Part shown: positions 51,765 through 60,899 of the stretch, piece after piece
Layout of the letters: every line of letters starts with the position of its first letter
Position numbering within the stretch: the first letter of the stretch is position 1
Source: Alicyclobacillus tolerans
GTDB lineage: Bacteria; Bacillota; Bacilli; Alicyclobacillales; Alicyclobacillaceae
DNA length: 64,000 nt
Assembly: GCF_001447355.1 (NCBI RefSeq)
Contig: NZ_JXBW01000003.1
Location: forward strand, 186,001 to 250,000
Direction: 5' to 3'
Notes under the pieces: model-generated
What the model was told of the DNA's origin: nothing
Databases searched by the model: none
What the model saw: the letters and a program-made list of their open reading frames with translations, nothing else
Position numbers and translations under genes: made by a program

Positions 51765-52213
51765 AACGCATACTTGCAGCGCTCGCGATCGGTGCACTCG
51801 CCGGCATGGCAGCCGCTATGGCCTATACTAGCCGCGATTTGCATCACATGCACGTCGAGGTCAAAGCGCTTCGCCAAGCCAATGATCAACTGGAAAATGA
51901 AAATCAATTTTTGATTGCAGAACGGACCGATCCATCTCGCTATACGTTGCGCAAAATTCAAATTGACTGCCCTCAGGGCACAGATATTCTTTTACAGACG
52001 GCGATCAAAAGACAAGTTCTGCAAAGCCTTTCCTTCTTAATCGGGAAATCAATGCAGATATTGGTGGATCACCCTTACATGCCTTCTGCCATCGTCGATG
52101 TTCAAACTATCACACTCGACAAGCGGCGCTACCGCCTTCACGTCACAGTCGTTATAATGACGAATGACACATTGCACCTGAATGTCCGTGGACAACTTCA
52201 GGCTGACCTGTGA
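51761..52213 (+). CDS. ytrI: sporulation membrane protein YtrI
   Basis: A 150-residue single-pass membrane protein. Residues 4-22 span the membrane, residues 28-55 are a heptad-like coiled coil (ALRQANDQLENENQFL), and the rest is a globular domain. YtrI is the partner of YtrH in B. subtilis. GTG start at 51761 overlaps the ytrH stop by 4 bp. The family is less conserved in sequence, so the name rests partly on synteny. Confidence 0.8.
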   Translation: MKRILAALAIGALAGMAAAMAYTSRDLHHMHVEVKALRQANDQLENENQFLIAERTDPSRYTLRKIQIDCPQGTDILLQTAIKRQVLQSLSFLIGKSMQILVDHPYMPSAIVDVQTITLDKRRYRLHVTVVIMTNDTLHLNVRGQLQADL

Positions 52214-52229
52214 AAGGCGGAATTCAACC

Positions 52230-52550
52230 ATGCTCTATAGCGACATGACCAAGGAACAATTGCGAGCAGAGATGAAGGAACTACAGCAAAAGGGGCAACG
52301 GGCCTACGACGCACAAAATTGGACAGAGTACGAAGTCTACATGACCAAGTGGTATTTAGCTAAAAGTTATGAGATTCGAGACGAGGTTGAGATCGAAATC
52401 GGTCGTACTTACCGTATCGCGGAGGAATATGATCGCCTCACGGTAACAGCCATCGAAGGTGTCATGGTCTGGGGTGTCCGGCAAATGACTGGAGAGACAG
52501 CCGCCGTCCCCATCGCGCAACTCGAATTGCACGATGAAGACGGCGAATAA
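52230..52550 (+). CDS. DUF1811-family protein (YfhH-like)
   Basis: A 106-residue protein of the DUF1811/YfhH family. An N-terminal helix MTKEQLRAEMKELQQKGQRA, a short YEVYMTKWYLAKSYE segment, then a beta-rich domain (YRIAEEYDRLTVTAIEGVMVWG). Function unknown. ATG 52230 is preferred to the longer frame because of AAAGGCGGA upstream. It follows ytrI by 16 nt and may be cotranscribed. Confidence 0.78.
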   Translation: MLYSDMTKEQLRAEMKELQQKGQRAYDAQNWTEYEVYMTKWYLAKSYEIRDEVEIEIGRTYRIAEEYDRLTVTAIEGVMVWGVRQMTGETAAVPIAQLELHDEDGE

Positions 52551-52577
52551 CCCGCATTCGCCAAAAGAACTTGCCCC

Positions 52578-53684
52578 TCACAGTTCAATGACGACATCAC
52601 CAAGTGCTTTGGGCGCCTGATTCAGCACTTCCACACCTGTTTCGGTCACCGCTACCAAATCTTCAATCCGAACGCCAAATTGCCCGGGCAAATAAATGCC
52701 CGGCTCGATGCTCATCACCATGCCCGGCTCGAGTACCTGATCATTACCACCGACGACAAATGGCGCTTCATGAATGTCGAGTCCCACTCCATGTCCTGTT
52801 CGATGCGTGAAATATGATCCATATCCTGCACGCTCGATCTCGCTGCGTACAACATGGTCAACTTCCCCAAGAGTCACGCCTGGTTTCACTGCTGCAATGC
52901 CCGCCAGGTTTGCGGCCAACACACACTCATAAACTTCCTTCAGTAGCGACGATGGTTCACCGAGAATGAACGTACGCGTGATATCACTACAGTAGCGACG
53001 ATATATGCCACCTGTATCGACAATGACAGCATGCCCACGTTCGATCGCGGCAAGACTCGGCTCATGGTGAGGCTCTGCGGCATGTGCACCTGTTGCGACA
53101 ATGGCTGGAAACGACATGCCCTCTGCGCCAACGGACTGCCAGAGTGATTCGAGCATCCTTGCTATATCACGCTCACTCACACCAGGCCGAATGTGTTGTT
53201 TCACGGCACCCACCACATCATCCGCTTGCCTAGAAGCAGTGCGCAAAAGATCGAGTTCCGTAACGTCTTTGTTGACACGTAACTTTTCCACCATCGCGTC
53301 TCCCAAATGGAACGCAAGCCCTTGCGACACGCGCATCCACGAAAGCAAGTGTCTTGCTGGCAACGTTCCATCGACGCCAATCGTACGATGTACGTCGGCC
53401 ATCAACGAGATCAGCAACACATATGGGTCTTCCCCATCCCGCCACGTGTGCACAGGCACGCCCATGGCCGCAGCCGGATCAGCAAACATTTCATGTACCA
53501 GCGCAAAACAACGACCATCCGCAAACACGCCGAGAGCCGATAATCGCTCGCCGCTTTCCAACCACACACCTGTAAAGTAATAGAAGTTTGCAGGATGAGA
53601 AAGTACAACCGCTTCCATGTCGCTGTGCCTCAAGCCTTCAGCAAGTTTCCGTCGACGCTCACCGCACACCAGATCCATGTCCAT
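52578..53684 (-). CDS. M24-family Xaa-Pro aminopeptidase
   Basis: A 368-residue creatinase-like N-domain plus pita-bread metallopeptidase. The five metal ligands are visible: Asp in VDTGG, Asp in CSDITRT, His in HRTGHGVG, Glu in SIEPGIY and Glu in VRIEDL. It removes N-terminal residues preceding proline. The frame opens at 53699, but ATG 53684 follows GGAGG at 8 nt. Lies between the DUF1811 gene and a terminator. Confidence 0.9.
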   Translation of the reverse strand: MDMDLVCGERRRKLAEGLRHSDMEAVVLSHPANFYYFTGVWLESGERLSALGVFADGRCFALVHEMFADPAAAMGVPVHTWRDGEDPYVLLISLMADVHRTIGVDGTLPARHLLSWMRVSQGLAFHLGDAMVEKLRVNKDVTELDLLRTASRQADDVVGAVKQHIRPGVSERDIARMLESLWQSVGAEGMSFPAIVATGAHAAEPHHEPSLAAIERGHAVIVDTGGIYRRYCSDITRTFILGEPSSLLKEVYECVLAANLAGIAAVKPGVTLGEVDHVVRSEIERAGYGSYFTHRTGHGVGLDIHEAPFVVGGNDQVLEPGMVMSIEPGIYLPGQFGVRIEDLVAVTETGVEVLNQAPKALGDVVIEL

Positions 53685-53714
53685 GCACCGAACCTCCAAA
53701 CTGCTTTCAACAAG

Positions 53715-53744
53715 AAAAGGGACGCCACAAAGGGCATCCCTTTT
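53715..53744 (-). terminator. terminator after the APC permease
   Basis: AAAAGGGACGCC (53715-53726) pairs with GGCATCCCTTTT (53733-53744) with one A-C mismatch. The terminal T4 on the minus strand favours that direction, but either is possible. Confidence 0.6.
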
Positions 53745-53763
53745 GCCGTATTCCTATGGTAAC

Positions 53764-55359
53764 TCAGAAGTTGCCAAGCGTCGACTCTTCTGCCTCATCG
53801 GCATCCGTGATGCGCGGCACGCGCAACGCACTTGCCACACCCCAGTAATAGAAAATTAAGCTCCCGACACCGACAACAATCGTATCCCATGGGGCGGGAA
53901 TCACGATGGAGTAAACCTTCGTATTTGTGAAGCTTCCCAAAAAGGACATGACACCAATAAACACATAGTAAACAATGAGCCAAAGCCCGTTTTTCCAGTC
54001 GGATCGCAATTGGCTGCGCGTCTGTGCATCGCGATCCATAAACGCAAAGTACAAAATGAGCGATGCCAACGTGAAACCAATGAGCAACGAATCGGTCTGC
54101 CATCCTGCCCAGTAGATAATCCATGACGCCGCCAAAAATGCGAGAGGTGCAATAATGTGGACACCCTTCAAACGGTAGGGACGCACGAGATCTGGCAGGG
54201 TTTTGCGCAATGCGGTTACTGAGACAGGGCCAATCATATACGTCATGACGGTCGCTGACGTAACCGCGTCAACCAAACCACTCCATGCGCTGAAGCGAAA
54301 TGGAAGCGTCCAGATAATCGATAGGATCAAGGTCATCCAGAGACCGCCGCGAGGAATACCGGTGCGCGCATCGACTTTGCCAATCACCGAATAGAAGTAT
54401 CCGTTTTTCGCCCAAGCGAACAGCGTGCGAGCCGTACCTGACAGATAGATATTGCCAGTTCCCGATGGCGATAAAATTGCGTCTGCATAAATGATGACCG
54501 CCGCCCAACCAAGCCCTAGGGTTTCCAAAAGATTAGCAAACGGCGATTTAAAATTGACACCGCCCCACCCCTGTGTCAAGTGGCTCGCGGGTACAGCCCC
54601 GATAAATGAAATCTGCAGCAAAATATAAATCGCAGAGGCACCGATCACGGCAATGATGATGGCACGCGGGATATCGCGCTGTGGATTGCGAGCTTCCGCG
54701 CCAAAATCGACCGCTTGTCGGAAACCAAGGAACGCAAAGACCAGTCCCCCGGCTGTTAAAGCCTGCATCGCACCGTGCACACCACCGGGAGAAGCTCCAC
54801 CAACCGCAAAATTATGCGGATGAAAGTGCACAAGCAACAAAATGATGGTCAACAATGGAACAATAAACTTTAAGAGTGTAACGATAGTATTGATTTTTCC
54901 GAATACATTAACACTCCAATAGTTGATAAGAAAGAAGATGACCAAAAGTGCGATTTGCAGTAGATAACCCCAGGCCGTCACGTTTTGCGCGGCATCTTCA
55001 AGACCTGGTATATAACTGGACATATACCCACGTACGGCCTCTGCCTCAACGCCAGCGACGGATGAATAAGCCATCATGGAGGCAAAGCCAATGAGAAAGC
55101 CTACAAGCGAACCATGCGTGTAGTCGGGATAGCGAACGAAGCCTCCTGCGCGCGGAATGGCAGCCGCTAGTTCACCATATACAAGACCAATCAACAAGAC
55201 GGCGATGGCACCAAAAATCCAAGCCATCCAAGCGTCGCCACCCGCAAACCCTGCCGCCTTTTGCGATGCAAAGAGCCACCCAGATCCAACCATTGAACCT
55301 ATACCTAATAAGGATAGGTCTAGAAGACTGAGCCTTCGTTTAAATTTACCTTGATCCAT
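53764..55359 (-). CDS. APC-superfamily amino-acid permease
   Basis: A 531-residue APC transporter with twelve to thirteen transmembrane helices. TM1 carries LGIGSMVGSGWLFASQKAAGFAGG, the unwound substrate-binding motif; FGAEARNPQRDIPRAI is the conserved loop. Close in style to aspartate/glutamate/proline-type or YhdG-like permeases; the substrate cannot be fixed. AAGGGGAG precedes ATG 55359. An extended -10 promoter and a leader hairpin lie upstream. Confidence 0.85.
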   Translation of the reverse strand: MDQGKFKRRLSLLDLSLLGIGSMVGSGWLFASQKAAGFAGGDAWMAWIFGAIAVLLIGLVYGELAAAIPRAGGFVRYPDYTHGSLVGFLIGFASMMAYSSVAGVEAEAVRGYMSSYIPGLEDAAQNVTAWGYLLQIALLVIFFLINYWSVNVFGKINTIVTLLKFIVPLLTIILLLVHFHPHNFAVGGASPGGVHGAMQALTAGGLVFAFLGFRQAVDFGAEARNPQRDIPRAIIIAVIGASAIYILLQISFIGAVPASHLTQGWGGVNFKSPFANLLETLGLGWAAVIIYADAILSPSGTGNIYLSGTARTLFAWAKNGYFYSVIGKVDARTGIPRGGLWMTLILSIIWTLPFRFSAWSGLVDAVTSATVMTYMIGPVSVTALRKTLPDLVRPYRLKGVHIIAPLAFLAASWIIYWAGWQTDSLLIGFTLASLILYFAFMDRDAQTRSQLRSDWKNGLWLIVYYVFIGVMSFLGSFTNTKVYSIVIPAPWDTIVVGVGSLIFYYWGVASALRVPRITDADEAEESTLGNF

Positions 55360-55387
55360 ATACGCTCCCCTTACATGTCAGGATATC

Positions 55388-55423
55388 TGCCAAGGGCGTC
55401 AAACCCTTTGGCCTATTATATCA
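55388..55423 (-). promoter_or_regulatory. promoter and leader hairpin of the APC permease
   Basis: Minus-strand TGATATAAT (extended -10; TATAAT at 55420-55415) about 55 nt from the ATG. The leader contains GCCAAAGGG (55412-55404) pairing with CCCTTGGC (55396-55389), with one bulged A. Confidence 0.5.
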
Positions 55424-55504
55424 TCGCGCAGTAACATTTCGAACAATTCTGTTACGCGGACTACAAAAAATTTTTCGGTTTTTCTCGAATCGGCGCAAAA
55501 TACC

Positions 55505-55549
55505 GCGAATTGCAGATAACAAATTCGCAGGTCGCGAAACCAACCTGCG
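55505..55549. repeat. two overlapping inverted repeats
   Basis: GCGAATT (55505-55511) with AATTCGC (55522-55528), and CGCAGGT (55526-55532) with ACCTGCG (55543-55549). The pairs share bases 55526-55528 and therefore cannot both be fully formed. On the minus strand the second resembles a terminator for the small membrane-protein gene. Confidence 0.5.
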
Positions 55550-55619
55550 CAAACAAATCTTCAAACTCCATTGCCAAAACGTGCTTTTACAGAGCCCAAA
55601 CATCCGTACATGCTATCTC

Positions 55620-55841
55620 TCATCTGGAAATATGCAATAAAGAGAGAACGCTAAACCCTTGATTGCCGGCATTGTATCCTATAAGAAATCCACAATAGGC
55701 AATCCAGATAAACCACACAAAAACTGCGGCGCTTGTCAGCCAGCCGCGCCCTTTATGTCCGCGTGTGACGCGCGAACGCCACACAAAAAGCGCAATGGCC
55801 AAGATGCCTAAAGCTACCCCTACGATATATGCGGAGTTCAT
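55620..55841 (-). CDS. small two-helix membrane protein
   Basis: A 73-residue protein, no family recognised. Residues 3-20 and 34-56 are transmembrane; a basic loop lies between them (RSRVTRGHKGRG). It starts 3 nt after the ispH stop and has only a weak ribosome site (GGCGG), so translation may depend on ispH. The composition and phase fit a real gene but the evidence is moderate. Confidence 0.5.
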   Translation of the reverse strand: MNSAYIVGVALGILAIALFVWRSRVTRGHKGRGWLTSAAVFVWFIWIAYCGFLIGYNAGNQGFSVLSLLHISR

Positions 55842-55844
55842 GGA

Positions 55845-56813
55845 TCAAGACCGCCCGCCGGCCCCGTGTGTCGCCGTGCTGCGTAGCGTAGGCAGGATTT
55901 TATCCGGTCGCAACGTGCGAACCGGTGTATGCGTCGACTCATCTGCAGGATCAAATCGTTCCAAAAAGTCGACGACCTCCTTCGTCACAGCTGTCGGTGT
56001 GCTTGCACCCGAGGTGACAGCCACCCTTTTCGCTTGCATAAGCCACTCTGGGCGAATTTCCGTGACATCCGCTACACGATACGCCTTGACCCCAGCAATC
56101 TCCTCGGCCACTTGCGCCAGCCGATTGGAGTTATTGCTGCGTGGATCGCCGACGACGATACAAACGTCCGCCGACCCAGCCTGTTCTGCCACAGCTTGCT
56201 GCCGGGTTTGCGTCGCCAGACAGATCTCGTTATGGACCTCCGCTGTTGGGTACTTCTGTACGACCAGTTCTGTCAGTTCACGCGTATCCCACTGGCTCAT
56301 CGTCGTCTGATTGGTCACGACAATCTTGTCAGTCGCAAGTTGTAGGCCATCGACATCTGCCGCACTTTCGACTAAATGAACATGGCCTGGTGCAACCCCC
56401 ATGGCTCCCTCGGGTTCAGGATGGCCGCGCCGGCCAATATATACGATCTCATATCCAAGCGCCGTCTTTTCGCGGATCAACTCGTGCGTGCGATTGACAT
56501 CCGGACACGTCGCATCGATCACGCGCAGGCCTTTTTCCTGTGCACGTCGCTTAACCTCCGGCGATACACCATGTGCCGTAAAAATCACTGTACCGGAATC
56601 GACCTTCTCCAGCAGCTGTAGCCGATCCTCGCCATCGACCGTAATCACGCCTTCGCGTGCAAACGCATCGACCACGTGCTGGTTATGCACAATCATGCCC
56701 AAAATATAAATAGGCCGAGGAAGCCGCTTGTCTTCTGCGGCTCGTTTCGCAATCACCATAGCATCTACCACGCCATAACAATACCCGCGCGGTGTGATTT
56801 TGAGGACCTCCAT
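55845..56813 (-). CDS. ispH: 4-hydroxy-3-methylbut-2-enyl diphosphate reductase
   Basis: A 322-residue [4Fe-4S] enzyme, the last step of the MEP isoprenoid pathway, giving IPP and DMAPP. The three cluster Cys are Cys12 (GYCYGV), DATCPDVN (about residue 96) and [10 protein letters not shown] (about residue 193); FTAHGVSP and [11 protein letters not shown] bind substrate. The frame opens upstream, but ATG 56813 is 8 nt after AGGAGG, better than the ATG two codons before it. The C-terminus is about 20 residues longer than usual. Confidence 0.95.
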   Translation of the reverse strand: MEVLKITPRGYCYGVVDAMVIAKRAAEDKRLPRPIYILGMIVHNQHVVDAFAREGVITVDGEDRLQLLEKVDSGTVIFTAHGVSPEVKRRAQEKGLRVIDATCPDVNRTHELIREKTALGYEIVYIGRRGHPEPEGAMGVAPGHVHLVESAADVDGLQLATDKIVVTNQTTMSQWDTRELTELVVQKYPTAEVHNEICLATQTRQQAVAEQAGSADVCIVVGDPRSNNSNRLAQVAEEIAGVKAYRVADVTEIRPEWLMQAKRVAVTSGASTPTAVTKEVVDFLERFDPADESTHTPVRTLRPDKILPTLRSTATHGAGGRS

Positions 56814-56891
56814 CGTCATGCCCTCCTTTGCTGACTTTATCATACACCAAAGTGGACTCACGGAGTGGCACAGCCGACACCACCATGCTGA

Positions 56892-58412
56892 TCAGCTCTG
56901 CGCTGAACGGCGCCACTGGTGCAACAACCTTTGTTTCAAATCCCACAGTGGTTGTGAGAGATCGACATGGTACTCATGCGGATTTAAATGGCGCCGAATT
57001 TCCGATGAAAACGCGCTGAGCTGATGTTCGACGCGCGCCTGAATCGAACGTAGAGACGGCAATTCATAGACCAAATCGCCCCCGATAAACACAGGAACGA
57101 GCAGTTCTTCGATCTCGTAGTTTTGTACCACTTTGCGCTTGTACGTGTGGATGGGATGGAACAACTCCAACGGCTCTGACGGGTCGTACTGTTCGTCAGC
57201 CAGCGCAATCAAATCGGCCACCGCAGCGCCATCGACATACAAGCGAAGCACCTTTTTCTTCCCCGGATTTGTAACCTTGTTCGGATTCTCCGAGATTTTA
57301 ATACGTGGCTCCAGTCGATCCTCAAACTGCTGCGCAACGAGCTTGTACACGCACCCTAGAGCGGGACAATCCGTACTTGTAATAAGCCGCGTACCAACAC
57401 CCCAGGAATCAATCTCGGCGCCTTGCGTGAGAAGATCGCGGATCGTATATTCGTCGAGATCAGAGGAGGCAATAATTTGCACATCCGCAAGGCCTGCGGC
57501 ATTCAACATCTGGCGGGAACGCTTCGACAAATACGCGAGATCGCCACTGTCGATGCGAATACCCTTTAGCGATTGCCCGGCTTCTTTCATCGCCAGACCA
57601 ACGCGGATAGCATTGGGCACTCCACTGCGCAATACGTCATACGTGTCGACGAGTAGCACTGTGTTCTCCGGAAACGCTGCACGATAGGCCTCAAACGCCT
57701 CTAATTCGGTCGGGAAACTCTGTATCCAGCTGTGCCCTTGCGTACCCGCTACCGGGATGTCATATGACTTTGCCGCCAAGACATTACTCGTGGCTACACA
57801 GCCACCAATAAATGCTGCACGCGTTCCGAACACAGCTGCATCCGCGTTCTGAGCCCTCCTTAAGCCCATTTCGATCACGGCGCTACCAGGATGTTTGACA
57901 TTCGTCTGCGCGGCCTCGACAATACGCCGCGATTTTGTGGCAATCAAACTCTGGTGGTTAATAAACGCCAGTAGCGCGGATTCAATCAATTGCACCTCCG
58001 CAATGGCGCCCTCAATGCGCAGCAGTGGTTCGTTTGGAAAGACGACCGTGCCCTCGGGCACAGCATACACGTCCCCGCGAAAGCGAAAATCTCGCAAATA
58101 CTCAAGAAAGTCCTCGGAAAACATGTCGAGCGAGCGCAGATAGGCGAGATCGTCCACTGAGAACTGCAACTGGTGCAGGTACCAAACAACCTGTTCCAAG
58201 CCCGCCGCAATGACATAGCCGTTGCCACATGGATTTTTACGATAAAACAAATCAAAGACAACCCGCTGCTCGTGTCTGCCTGCCTTAAAGTGGCCATACA
58301 TCATGGTCAATTGGTATAAATCAGTCAATAAAGCCAGGTTTCGATCGCGATACACAGGCAAAGCTGCAATCTCCTCAACTCGTTGCTGTGCTCGCTCCCG
58401 TTCATTTGACAC
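56892..58412 (-). CDS. pncB: nicotinate phosphoribosyltransferase
   Basis: A 506-residue enzyme that makes nicotinate mononucleotide in NAD salvage. Typical blocks: LLTDLYQLTMMYGHFKAG near residue 28, FDLFYRKNPCGNGYVIAAGLE, EMGLRRAQ, GTQGHSWIQSF with the phosphorylated His, RIDSGDLAYLS and SWGVGTRLITS. The start is uncertain: GTG 58412 follows GGAG by 9 nt and is chosen; ATG 58421 and GTG 58448 (GTGA overlap with the upstream phosphatase) are alternatives. Confidence 0.92.
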   Translation of the reverse strand: MSNERERAQQRVEEIAALPVYRDRNLALLTDLYQLTMMYGHFKAGRHEQRVVFDLFYRKNPCGNGYVIAAGLEQVVWYLHQLQFSVDDLAYLRSLDMFSEDFLEYLRDFRFRGDVYAVPEGTVVFPNEPLLRIEGAIAEVQLIESALLAFINHQSLIATKSRRIVEAAQTNVKHPGSAVIEMGLRRAQNADAAVFGTRAAFIGGCVATSNVLAAKSYDIPVAGTQGHSWIQSFPTELEAFEAYRAAFPENTVLLVDTYDVLRSGVPNAIRVGLAMKEAGQSLKGIRIDSGDLAYLSKRSRQMLNAAGLADVQIIASSDLDEYTIRDLLTQGAEIDSWGVGTRLITSTDCPALGCVYKLVAQQFEDRLEPRIKISENPNKVTNPGKKKVLRLYVDGAAVADLIALADEQYDPSEPLELFHPIHTYKRKVVQNYEIEELLVPVFIGGDLVYELPSLRSIQARVEHQLSAFSSEIRRHLNPHEYHVDLSQPLWDLKQRLLHQWRRSAQS

Positions 58413-58444
58413 TTCGTTCATCTCCAGTACTGTGTTCCAAGTTC

Positions 58445-59317
58445 TCACTGCTGCATAATACGCGCCACTTCGCGCAGCACCGCTGCATCAGACCCAGCCG
58501 CCACATCCCGGGCCGCGAGTGTGTACGACTCGCCGGCGAGCGTTTGCATGACCCCACCAGCCTCAGTTACCAACAAGGCCCCAGCCGCAATGTCCCATGC
58601 GTTTAGGTCGAACTCCCAGAAGATATCGATGCGGCCAGCGGCCACGTACGCCAAATGCAACGCCGCTGCGCCAAGCGTGCGCAAGCTTTTGACGCGGCTG
58701 ATCAACTCTGCCGCGAGTTGCATCACGCGCTTGCGATCCGCATGGCGAACAGGCATACCGGTAGCCATGACCGCTCGGCGAAGTTCCCCGACGCCGGAAA
58801 CCGCTATTTGCCGTCCTGGAAGTTTGGCGTCAGGCTGTGTCAGCCACGCTTGCGCGTCGGACTTTGTACATACATGTGCGCCACCTCCGCGCACGGCAAA
58901 AAACAACTCATCTCGGTATGGATCAAACACGACACCCGTCTCAAGCTGTCCGCCAACGGCGTACGCGATCGACACGACCGACAGCGGAAGCCCATGGACA
59001 AAGTTTGTCGTTCCATCGAGTGGATCGACAATCCATAAATGCTCATGCTCTGCGCAAGCGGCAAGCGCCGCTACAGCCGCCTCGCGGCCCGGTGCAACTC
59101 CCTCCTCACCCAGTACATCGTGCCCCGGGAAGGATTTGTGGATTTCATCGCGGATAGCCGCTTCACAAGCGCGATCAACATCTGTCACAACGTCTGCCAA
59201 AGACGATTTCGTCTCAACAACGAGTTCTGTCAAATAACGTGCAGACATCCGTTCACCGGCAGCCAGCGCCGCGCGCATCGCCGTACCGAGAGTTGTTGAT
59301 TGTGGCACATCTGCCAT
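58445..59317 (-). CDS. inositol monophosphatase family protein
   Basis: A 290-residue Mg-dependent phosphatase. Metal motifs GEEG (about residue 73), WIVDPLDGTTNFVHGLP (about residue 96) and WDIAAGALLVTEAGG (about residue 220) are complete. SuhB-like; it may act on inositol-1-phosphate, 3'-phosphoadenosine phosphate or NADP. The frame runs upstream through the preceding gene, but ATG 59317 gives a normal N-terminus; GAAGGGA is 12 nt away. Its stop overlaps the longest pncB frame by 4 bp. Confidence 0.88.
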   Translation of the reverse strand: MADVPQSTTLGTAMRAALAAGERMSARYLTELVVETKSSLADVVTDVDRACEAAIRDEIHKSFPGHDVLGEEGVAPGREAAVAALAACAEHEHLWIVDPLDGTTNFVHGLPLSVVSIAYAVGGQLETGVVFDPYRDELFFAVRGGGAHVCTKSDAQAWLTQPDAKLPGRQIAVSGVGELRRAVMATGMPVRHADRKRVMQLAAELISRVKSLRTLGAAALHLAYVAAGRIDIFWEFDLNAWDIAAGALLVTEAGGVMQTLAGESYTLAARDVAAGSDAAVLREVARIMQQ

Positions 59318-59351
59318 CCAAGTTACAATCCCTTCTGCAACATCGCGAACT

Positions 59352-59756
59352 TTATTCGTCTTTAAAGCTTCTCCAATCGAGCTTGGAATCGGCCAACATT
59401 TCTTCAAACGAAACATCGTCATCATCCGCCGGATCGAACAGTTCTGCGAACGATAAGTCTGGATTCTCCGCCAACCGTTCTGCAGCCGGCCGGCGCTTCG
59501 CAGCCTTTTCCTTCTTTTGCTGCTGCTGTGTCACTGGACGCGCCTGTGCCTCTTCGACCAAAGCGCTCTTTAACGCCGCCAAGCGCGCCGCGACATCGGC
59601 ATTCATCGCATCGCGCAACAAAAATGACTCGGTCTCATCGCCGCGTTTCGCGAACTCGGGCTTGGGTTTTACATCCATCCGATCCGCCGCGTATGCGGGC
59701 TTATCGTCCGCAAACGAATCATTCTGTTGCTTGCGCCTATGCCCTTGCTTCCCCAT
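59352..59756 (-). CDS. YqkK-like protein (DUF3886)
   Basis: A 134-residue charged protein. The C-terminal SFEEMLADSKLDWRSFKDE is the DUF3886/YqkK signature. The N-terminal and central parts are Lys/Gln/Ala-rich and probably helical or disordered. Function unknown. ATG 59756 overlaps the stop of the upstream gene (TGATG). It is longer than B. subtilis YqkK by an N-terminal extension of about 60 residues. Confidence 0.72.
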   Translation of the reverse strand: MGKQGHRRKQQNDSFADDKPAYAADRMDVKPKPEFAKRGDETESFLLRDAMNADVAARLAALKSALVEEAQARPVTQQQQKKEKAAKRRPAAERLAENPDLSFAELFDPADDDDVSFEEMLADSKLDWRSFKDE

Positions 59757-60085
59757 CACGCCTCACCTTCAGCCTTCCCGTGACCTTGTAACCAGTCGGC
59801 AAGATACGCCTTCTCATCGTCGACAACCGTCGGGTGTTCCGCCAAGTAATTGCGTAATACCTCATCCTCGTAAGCCGGATGGTGAGGATCAAGTCCTACC
59901 TGACTGATGTCCGATGTCAAACGCCGATCATAAAGCACAGACCATATCTCGGCTCCATCAACCAATTCCCTCTGCAACATTTGCATGTAAATCCCATCTG
60001 CCGCAGTGCCATCCTGCCGAAGATACATGTACATCTCGTAATCGTCAAACGCGTGCACCCAATCCAGGGGATCAAACGTCCGCAC
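59756..60085 (-). CDS. conserved-looking hypothetical protein
   Basis: A 109-residue acidic protein, no recognised family. Features: DWVHAFDDYEMYMYLRQDG at the start and many aromatic residues. The start GTG 60085 follows AGAGGTGG; GTG 60094 is possible. It overlaps the YqkK-like gene by the TGATG arrangement and is probably the first gene of a run leading to ispH. Confidence 0.6.
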   Translation of the reverse strand: MRTFDPLDWVHAFDDYEMYMYLRQDGTAADGIYMQMLQRELVDGAEIWSVLYDRRLTSDISQVGLDPHHPAYEDEVLRNYLAEHPTVVDDEKAYLADWLQGHGKAEGEA

Positions 60086-60228
60086 AGCCCCCACCTCTTA
60101 TATGCCGGCCCCATGGCAACAAGCATGGTGCCGGCGTCTGCTTATACACGTGAACTTGTGCATCCGATTTGCTACAATACCGATAGTTGTGCTGTAAAAC
60201 AACCAGCAACACTTGGGAGGCATTGTCA

Positions 60229-60309
60229 GTGCGTCGGTTTTTTTGGGTACTCTTCTTTGTCGCGGTGGTCGTCGTCGCGGTCGAAACCTTTATACCACGC
60301 AGCGCGTGA
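60229..60309 (+). CDS. 26-residue membrane microprotein
   Basis: GTG 60229 opens a 26-codon frame: basic MRR, a hydrophobic core of about 17 residues (FFWVLFFVAVVVVAV) and a short polar end. GGGAGG lies 8 nt upstream, and an extended -10 TGCTACAAT lies at about 60171-60179, so it is probably expressed. No homologue is recalled; small single-pass peptides of this form are frequent in Bacilli. Confidence 0.45.
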   Translation: MRRFFWVLFFVAVVVVAVETFIPRSA

Positions 60310-60339
60310 AATCCAACCGAGAAGGCGAACCGAACGTCC

Positions 60340-60789
60340 TCAAGAGCTGGCAAGTCCGAGCGCTTCACGGACCTTCGGTTCGACCTTTGCAAAGCCCTTG
60401 TCACCTGCGGCTCGAAATGTCAGTGTTCCATCTTTCCCAAAAACAAAGAAGGCGGGCGTGTACTCGTTGCTGAACGCATTCGCCAGCTTATGCTCGTTGT
60501 CAATGGCACACGGTTGCGTAATATGATACCGTTCGATATCGGCTTGTACACGCGAAATCTCCGTGTCCTCCTCCATTCGTGGCATGTGAACCGCAACGGT
60601 ACATAGACCTTGATCCGCATATTCATCGCGCAAACGCAATACTTCTGGCATGGTTTCGTGGCAAATGTGACAAGAAACGGCCCAAAAATGAACTAAAACT
60701 ACCTTCCCCGGTTCAATGTTTGGCTCGCCGTTGATCCACTCCGTTGCACCTACCAACTGTGGCATTTCAGTTCCTAACCGCATCGGCAT
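60340..60789 (-). CDS. TlpA/ResA-like thiol-disulfide oxidoreductase
   Basis: A 149-residue thioredoxin-fold redoxin without a signal peptide. The active site is Cys40-His-Ile-Cys43 in FWAVSCHICHETMPE, and the conserved cis-Pro is in YTPAFFVF. The order of elements is that of TlpA/ResA rather than thioredoxin, but the lack of an export signal or anchor suggests a cytosolic form. AGGAGG lies 8 nt before ATG 60789. Confidence 0.85.
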   Translation of the reverse strand: MPMRLGTEMPQLVGATEWINGEPNIEPGKVVLVHFWAVSCHICHETMPEVLRLRDEYADQGLCTVAVHMPRMEEDTEISRVQADIERYHITQPCAIDNEHKLANAFSNEYTPAFFVFGKDGTLTFRAAGDKGFAKVEPKVREALGLASS

Positions 60790-60851
60790 ACAGAATCCCT
60801 CCTAACTTGAAGCATCCAGCCAGTTTGTTGCGCAATCGTTACATATGCAAA

Positions 60852-60880
60852 GGGAAGTTCTGACGTCGTCAGAACTCCCC
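60852..60880 (-). terminator. terminator after the 2-Cys peroxiredoxin gene
   Basis: A 9-bp stem AGTTCTGAC (60856-60864) and GTCAGAACT (60868-60876), extended by GGG/CCC after one mismatch, 3-nt loop. On the minus strand TTTGCAT follows. Confidence 0.75.
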
Positions 60881-60899
60881 ATCGTAGATCAGAGCCACA

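Noticed and set aside
58521-59237. A 238-codon plus-strand frame
   Set aside because: Antisense to the inositol monophosphatase gene; Ser/Thr/Ala-rich shadow composition.
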